A DNA stretch of 24,819 nt from Candidatus Niyogiibacteriota bacterium (lineage in GTDB: Bacteria > Patescibacteriota > Minisyncoccia > 1-14-0-10-42-19), in assembly GCA_016204155.1 (NCBI GenBank), contig JACQLG010000049.1, positions 1 to 24,819 on the forward strand. Reading direction: 5' to 3'. Position 1 is the first letter of the stretch. The number at the start of each line of letters is the position of its first letter. Shown piece after piece: positions 22,141 through 24,819 of the stretch. Both the position numbers and the translations under genes were made by a program. The notes beneath the pieces are model-generated. The model did no database searches and had not been told where the DNA came from. It was given only the letters and a program-made list of their open reading frames with translations.

Positions 22141-23235
22141 TTACCATACAATTACTTTTACTTTATCACTCAATTGTTCGGGAATTGCTCTCACGATGTC
22201 CTTAAAATTTACCGCGGCTACGATAATCACCGCATCATCCATAACGCCCACATTGCATCCTTCGGGAGATAAGATTTTTTTGCCCTTCAGGGTTCTCCCC
22301 ACCAATCGAACATTGGAATCAACAACATCAACGTCAGCAATGCCAAAATCAAAATGATGTATTATCCGCATTGCCATGATGCCGAGACCGCGAATGATTA
22401 CTCTTTTTTGCAGATTCTTCTTAATATAGTCCAATACCCGATGGAAGTCGCCTTCAGATTTTACGATATAAGCACGAAGAGCTTTATATGATGTATCATA
22501 TATATACTGTTCATATATGCCACCGCTATTGTTTTTAAGACAATAAAGAATCACCTCCGGGTAAAAAAGCCCGGGCCGCACTTCACGCTTGTCTCTCACG
22601 CACCGTATTACGGAAAGATGCTTATTCTTAACAAAATTCTGTATAGAAGTTTTTGAAAAATGATTTATATGCTCTAAATCAAACCAGTTATACGGACCGC
22701 AATATTGCTCAAGATAACCCTCAACATCGGGAGTAGCCAATAATAATACGCCATCATCCTTGAGATGGCTTAAAAGCTTTGCTAATACGGCATCTCCGTC
22801 CACAATATGTTCAAAGGTATGAGTTGAGATAATGACATCAAATTTCTTTCCGGGTTCCAAATCCACATCCACGTCATACGTCACTACGCTAGTAAAACCT
22901 TTTTCAACAAGCATATTTTTCATAAGTAGATCACCTGATCCAAAATCAAGAATAGAAACATTCCGATCCAACGGACCTAAAAAATTGAAAATTTTTTCAA
23001 AATATTGCCTATCTAATGGTTGGGCATCTATCGCTCTTTTCTTATGTTTATTTAAAGTTTCGTAATATGCTTGGTAATCTTCCTGGGTATTCTCGCTATC
23101 GCTAAAAATAAATCCGCACCGTTCGCATTGCACAATTTTTTGTTTTCCTTTTAGTGGATACGGCGAAGGTACCGTTACCGAAGAATCAAAAAGTTCTATT
23201 TTATTATTACTCTTACATACAATACAATTTCTCAT
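22141..23235 (-). CDS. Zinc-finger class I methyltransferase with C-terminal Rossmann-like domain
   Basis: A protein of about 364 residues. An N-terminal zinc site with Cys4/Cys7 (NCIVC) and Cys37/Cys40 (QCERC) is followed by a SAM domain (ILDFGSGDLLM, THTFEHI). A last ~85-residue domain (VIIRGLGIMAMRII to VIVW) resembles the NAD-like domain at the end of C-methyltransferases. Start choice: ATG at 23235 has GAGG seven bases upstream; the longer frame runs into the GT4 gene. It is shorter than TylCIII-type enzymes and lacks YHEH, so its chemistry may differ. The same C-terminal domain appears in the partial gene at 24597-24819. Confidence 0.8.
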   Translation of the reverse strand: MRNCIVCKSNNKIELFDSSVTVPSPYPLKGKQKIVQCERCGFIFSDSENTQEDYQAYYETLNKHKKRAIDAQPLDRQYFEKIFNFLGPLDRNVSILDFGSGDLLMKNMLVEKGFTSVVTYDVDVDLEPGKKFDVIISTHTFEHIVDGDAVLAKLLSHLKDDGVLLLATPDVEGYLEQYCGPYNWFDLEHINHFSKTSIQNFVKNKHLSVIRCVRDKREVRPGLFYPEVILYCLKNNSGGIYEQYIYDTSYKALRAYIVKSEGDFHRVLDYIKKNLQKRVIIRGLGIMAMRIIHHFDFGIADVDVVDSNVRLVGRTLKGKKILSPEGCNVGVMDDAVIIVAAVNFKDIVRAIPEQLSDKVKVIVW

Positions 23236-23246
23236 ACATATTCCTC

Positions 23247-24590
23247 TTATTTCATTAATGCGCTCCACAAAGAAAGCAGTGCATCATCGGGAAAAAAGGA
23301 ACTATATTGATGCACCGTACCTTTTGTTTTTGACTTCCAGTTGGCGGAAACGGCAACCTCTTTTATCTTCTCTGCCGCAACTTCTCTCTCTCTGTCATTT
23401 TTTGCATCACAGTAAGCAGTAAAAACTTCTCCATGAGAACCTAAGGCTTCTAAAAAAATATCTTTCGGCGTTATATCTTCACTTTTTTTGTTTATGTCCC
23501 ATTTTTTAACGGTTTTGGGAATATTCATCACTTCATCAAGGATTACTTCCCATTCCTGCGCCATCTTTTCTAATGAAAACGTCTGCATTGCGTATTGTTT
23601 TGCATTTTTTGATAATACATCTCTTAATTGCGCGTTATGATACAAATTTTGTAACGCATCCGCATACTCATCCGTATTCTTTGCGACCACGCCCGTGATT
23701 CCGTCTTCCACCATATACCTCTCCATAGGATTCGAAAGAACAACAGGAACGACACCCGCAGCCATCACCTCCTGCAGTACTTGATCGCATGAACCATAGT
23801 GATGCGGAGCAAGCGGATATCCAAAAATATCGAATGTTGCGAGATGTCCCCATTTTTCTTCTTCTGACACAAAACCAGTAAAATGAAATTTATTCCCGAT
23901 GCCGCGGCGCTCTGCCTCGCCTTGGAACAACGCGCCGTTTGGACCTCCAACAACAACAAATTTTACATTCGGTATGCGAACCTTATCGCATATATCCAAA
24001 AAATCCGGATGCATCTTTGCGTAATCAACATTGCCGATATAGCCGACGATAAATCCCGAATGTTTATTGCGTTCAATCGAAAGAACGCGGTCCACCCCGC
24101 CAGTAGACCATACGTAACGCAAATATTTCTTACGTTCGTCAGAAAGACGTTCTACCTCTGCAACTTCGCGACTTAATGGCGTCGTAAAAACAAATACATC
24201 AGGATACATAAGAGCCTTTGCAGTAAAATTATTAGGAGGAGGAAAACCAGAAATATGACTCCAAAAAATAATACGGCTCGGAGGCAATTTCTCGCGTACC
24301 AAAAAATCATATAAAAGCGGATGATTCCACCAATGGACAAGCACTATATCGGAGGCGGCTATCAGGCCGAGTATTTCAGATTTTTTCTTTGACATATTGT
24401 CATGCAACGCAAACCCCGCTTCTTTTGCGACCACAAGAGCGTGGTGATTTGCGTAGTCAAGACAAACTACTCTATGGATAGCAAGGGGATTATTTCTCAT
24501 TTTCGAAAGATACGGCAAAATAACTGCCCCGACACCGGCGCCAAAATGCGGGGTGATATGAAGTATTTTTTTTGTTGAAGTTCTCTGCAT
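23247..24590 (-). CDS. Glycosyltransferase family 4-like (GT-B) with C-terminal extension
   Basis: A 447-residue GT-B protein. The N-terminus is KKILHITPHFGAGVGAV. Donor-side motifs are FIVGYIGNVDYAKMH and GSCDQVLQEVMAAGVVPVVLS, where the usual second glutamate region is kept. After about residue 365 comes a charged helical tail of some 80 residues (KKSEDITPKDIFLEALGSHG onward) not found in standard GT4 enzymes. It lies six bases after the partial upstream gene and 11 bases before the zinc-finger methyltransferase. The donor sugar is unknown. The tail could be an interaction domain. Confidence 0.83.
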   Translation of the reverse strand: MQRTSTKKILHITPHFGAGVGAVILPYLSKMRNNPLAIHRVVCLDYANHHALVVAKEAGFALHDNMSKKKSEILGLIAASDIVLVHWWNHPLLYDFLVREKLPPSRIIFWSHISGFPPPNNFTAKALMYPDVFVFTTPLSREVAEVERLSDERKKYLRYVWSTGGVDRVLSIERNKHSGFIVGYIGNVDYAKMHPDFLDICDKVRIPNVKFVVVGGPNGALFQGEAERRGIGNKFHFTGFVSEEEKWGHLATFDIFGYPLAPHHYGSCDQVLQEVMAAGVVPVVLSNPMERYMVEDGITGVVAKNTDEYADALQNLYHNAQLRDVLSKNAKQYAMQTFSLEKMAQEWEVILDEVMNIPKTVKKWDINKKSEDITPKDIFLEALGSHGEVFTAYCDAKNDREREVAAEKIKEVAVSANWKSKTKGTVHQYSSFFPDDALLSLWSALMK

Positions 24591-24596
24591 ACTCTA

Positions 24597-24819
24597 TTAA
24601 AACGTTATAATGTCACCCTGGTACCCTATTCGCGAAAGCATATCTTTAATTGGTTTTATATGCGCAACCGCACTAATGACCATCATAGAATCAGGTGGGG
24701 CTTTTTTCAAAATAGAAACATCCTGTATTTTTCTACCGTGAACCGAATAATATTTCTGCTTGTTCAAACTCACATCAATAAGACCTGCGATATTGCATTT
24801 TTTCAAACCGGCCAATTCA
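24597..24819 (-). CDS. Partial gene: C-terminal Rossmann-like domain of a probable methyltransferase
   Basis: The frame runs off the right edge; only the last ~73 codons are visible, with a TAA stop at 24597. The visible part (AGLIDVSLNKQKYYSVHGRK, then SMMVISAVAH and QGDIITF) aligns with the C-terminal domain of the zinc-finger methyltransferase at 22141-23235 (VDVVDSNVRLVGRTLKGKK, then DAVIIVAAVN and KVKVIVW). The full protein is probably another SAM-dependent methyltransferase, but the catalytic part is outside the window. It is the first visible gene of the operon ending at 16802. Confidence 0.6.
   Translation of the reverse strand, partial: ELAGLKKCNIAGLIDVSLNKQKYYSVHGRKIQDVSILKKAPPDSMMVISAVAHIKPIKDMLSRIGYQGDIITF

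Noticed and set aside
1..24819. Recoded UGA (code 25) as in Gracilibacteria/SR1
   Set aside because: TGA ends several genes with ATGA overlaps (for example 11307 and 20462), and no conserved protein needs UGA read-through.
1..24819. CRISPR array, prophage, insertion sequence, tRNA or rRNA
   Set aside because: No regularly spaced repeats, transposase or phage protein, tRNA-like cloverleaf or rRNA sequence was seen.

Overview
The window is a dense bacterial surface-glycan locus, mostly on the minus strand. I infer a Patescibacteria (CPR) genome, probably Parcubacteria-like. The reasons are the O-antigen-ligase/TPR fusion, a shortened UDP-sugar dehydrogenase, many glycan genes without a Shine-Dalgarno sequence, moderately AT-rich DNA and very tight packing. 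The taxonomic call is inference. TGA works as a stop here (several ATGA stop/start overlaps), so the UGA-Gly code of Gracilibacteria/SR1 does not apply.

Layout, left to right. (1) 109-214: an intrinsic terminator preceded by a near-consensus sigma70-type promoter, which together could make an orphan RNA of about 70 nt. (2) 227-6642 (-): an operon read from a 10-helix EamA transporter, through an O-antigen ligase/polymerase-like protein, a short UDP-sugar dehydrogenase and a GT4 glycosyltransferase, to an NAD-dependent sugar epimerase. (3) 6668-9443: an island of genes with strong Shine-Dalgarno sequences and their own promoters or terminators. It holds a helical protein of unknown function, a divergent 91-aa protein, a cupin-like protein and a protein built of two copies of one module. 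(4) 9460-15739 (-): a D-2-hydroxyacid dehydrogenase, then a nonulosonic-acid-type cassette (cytidylyltransferase, HAD phosphatase, NeuB-type synthase, GmhA-type isomerase), a putative sugar O-methyltransferase and a GT2 glycosyltransferase. (5) 15825-16772 (+): a DUF218/YdcF-like protein and a SemiSWEET-like three-helix protein, driven by a consensus promoter. (6) 16802-24819 (-): an operon of an NDP-sugar SDR, two C-methyltransferase-like proteins, a GT-B protein, a second GT2, a CmcI-type methyltransferase, a GT4, and a partial gene at the right edge.

Taken together the genes make, methylate, activate, transfer and polymerise unusual sugars for the cell surface. The most notable part is the isomerase / NeuB synthase / HAD phosphatase / CMP-transferase set. 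It mirrors the four-step Kdo pathway and resembles phosphorylated (9-phosphate, e.g. KDN-type) nonulosonate synthesis more than classical NeuC-dependent sialic acid synthesis. No NeuC, aminotransferase, initiating phosphoglycosyltransferase or Wzx flippase is present in the window.

Several start sites were moved downstream because the longest frame begins inside a neighbouring gene or a terminator. These are EamA, the two-module protein, the HAD phosphatase, GmhA, both C-methyltransferase-like proteins, the CmcI-type protein, the helical protein and the ligase.
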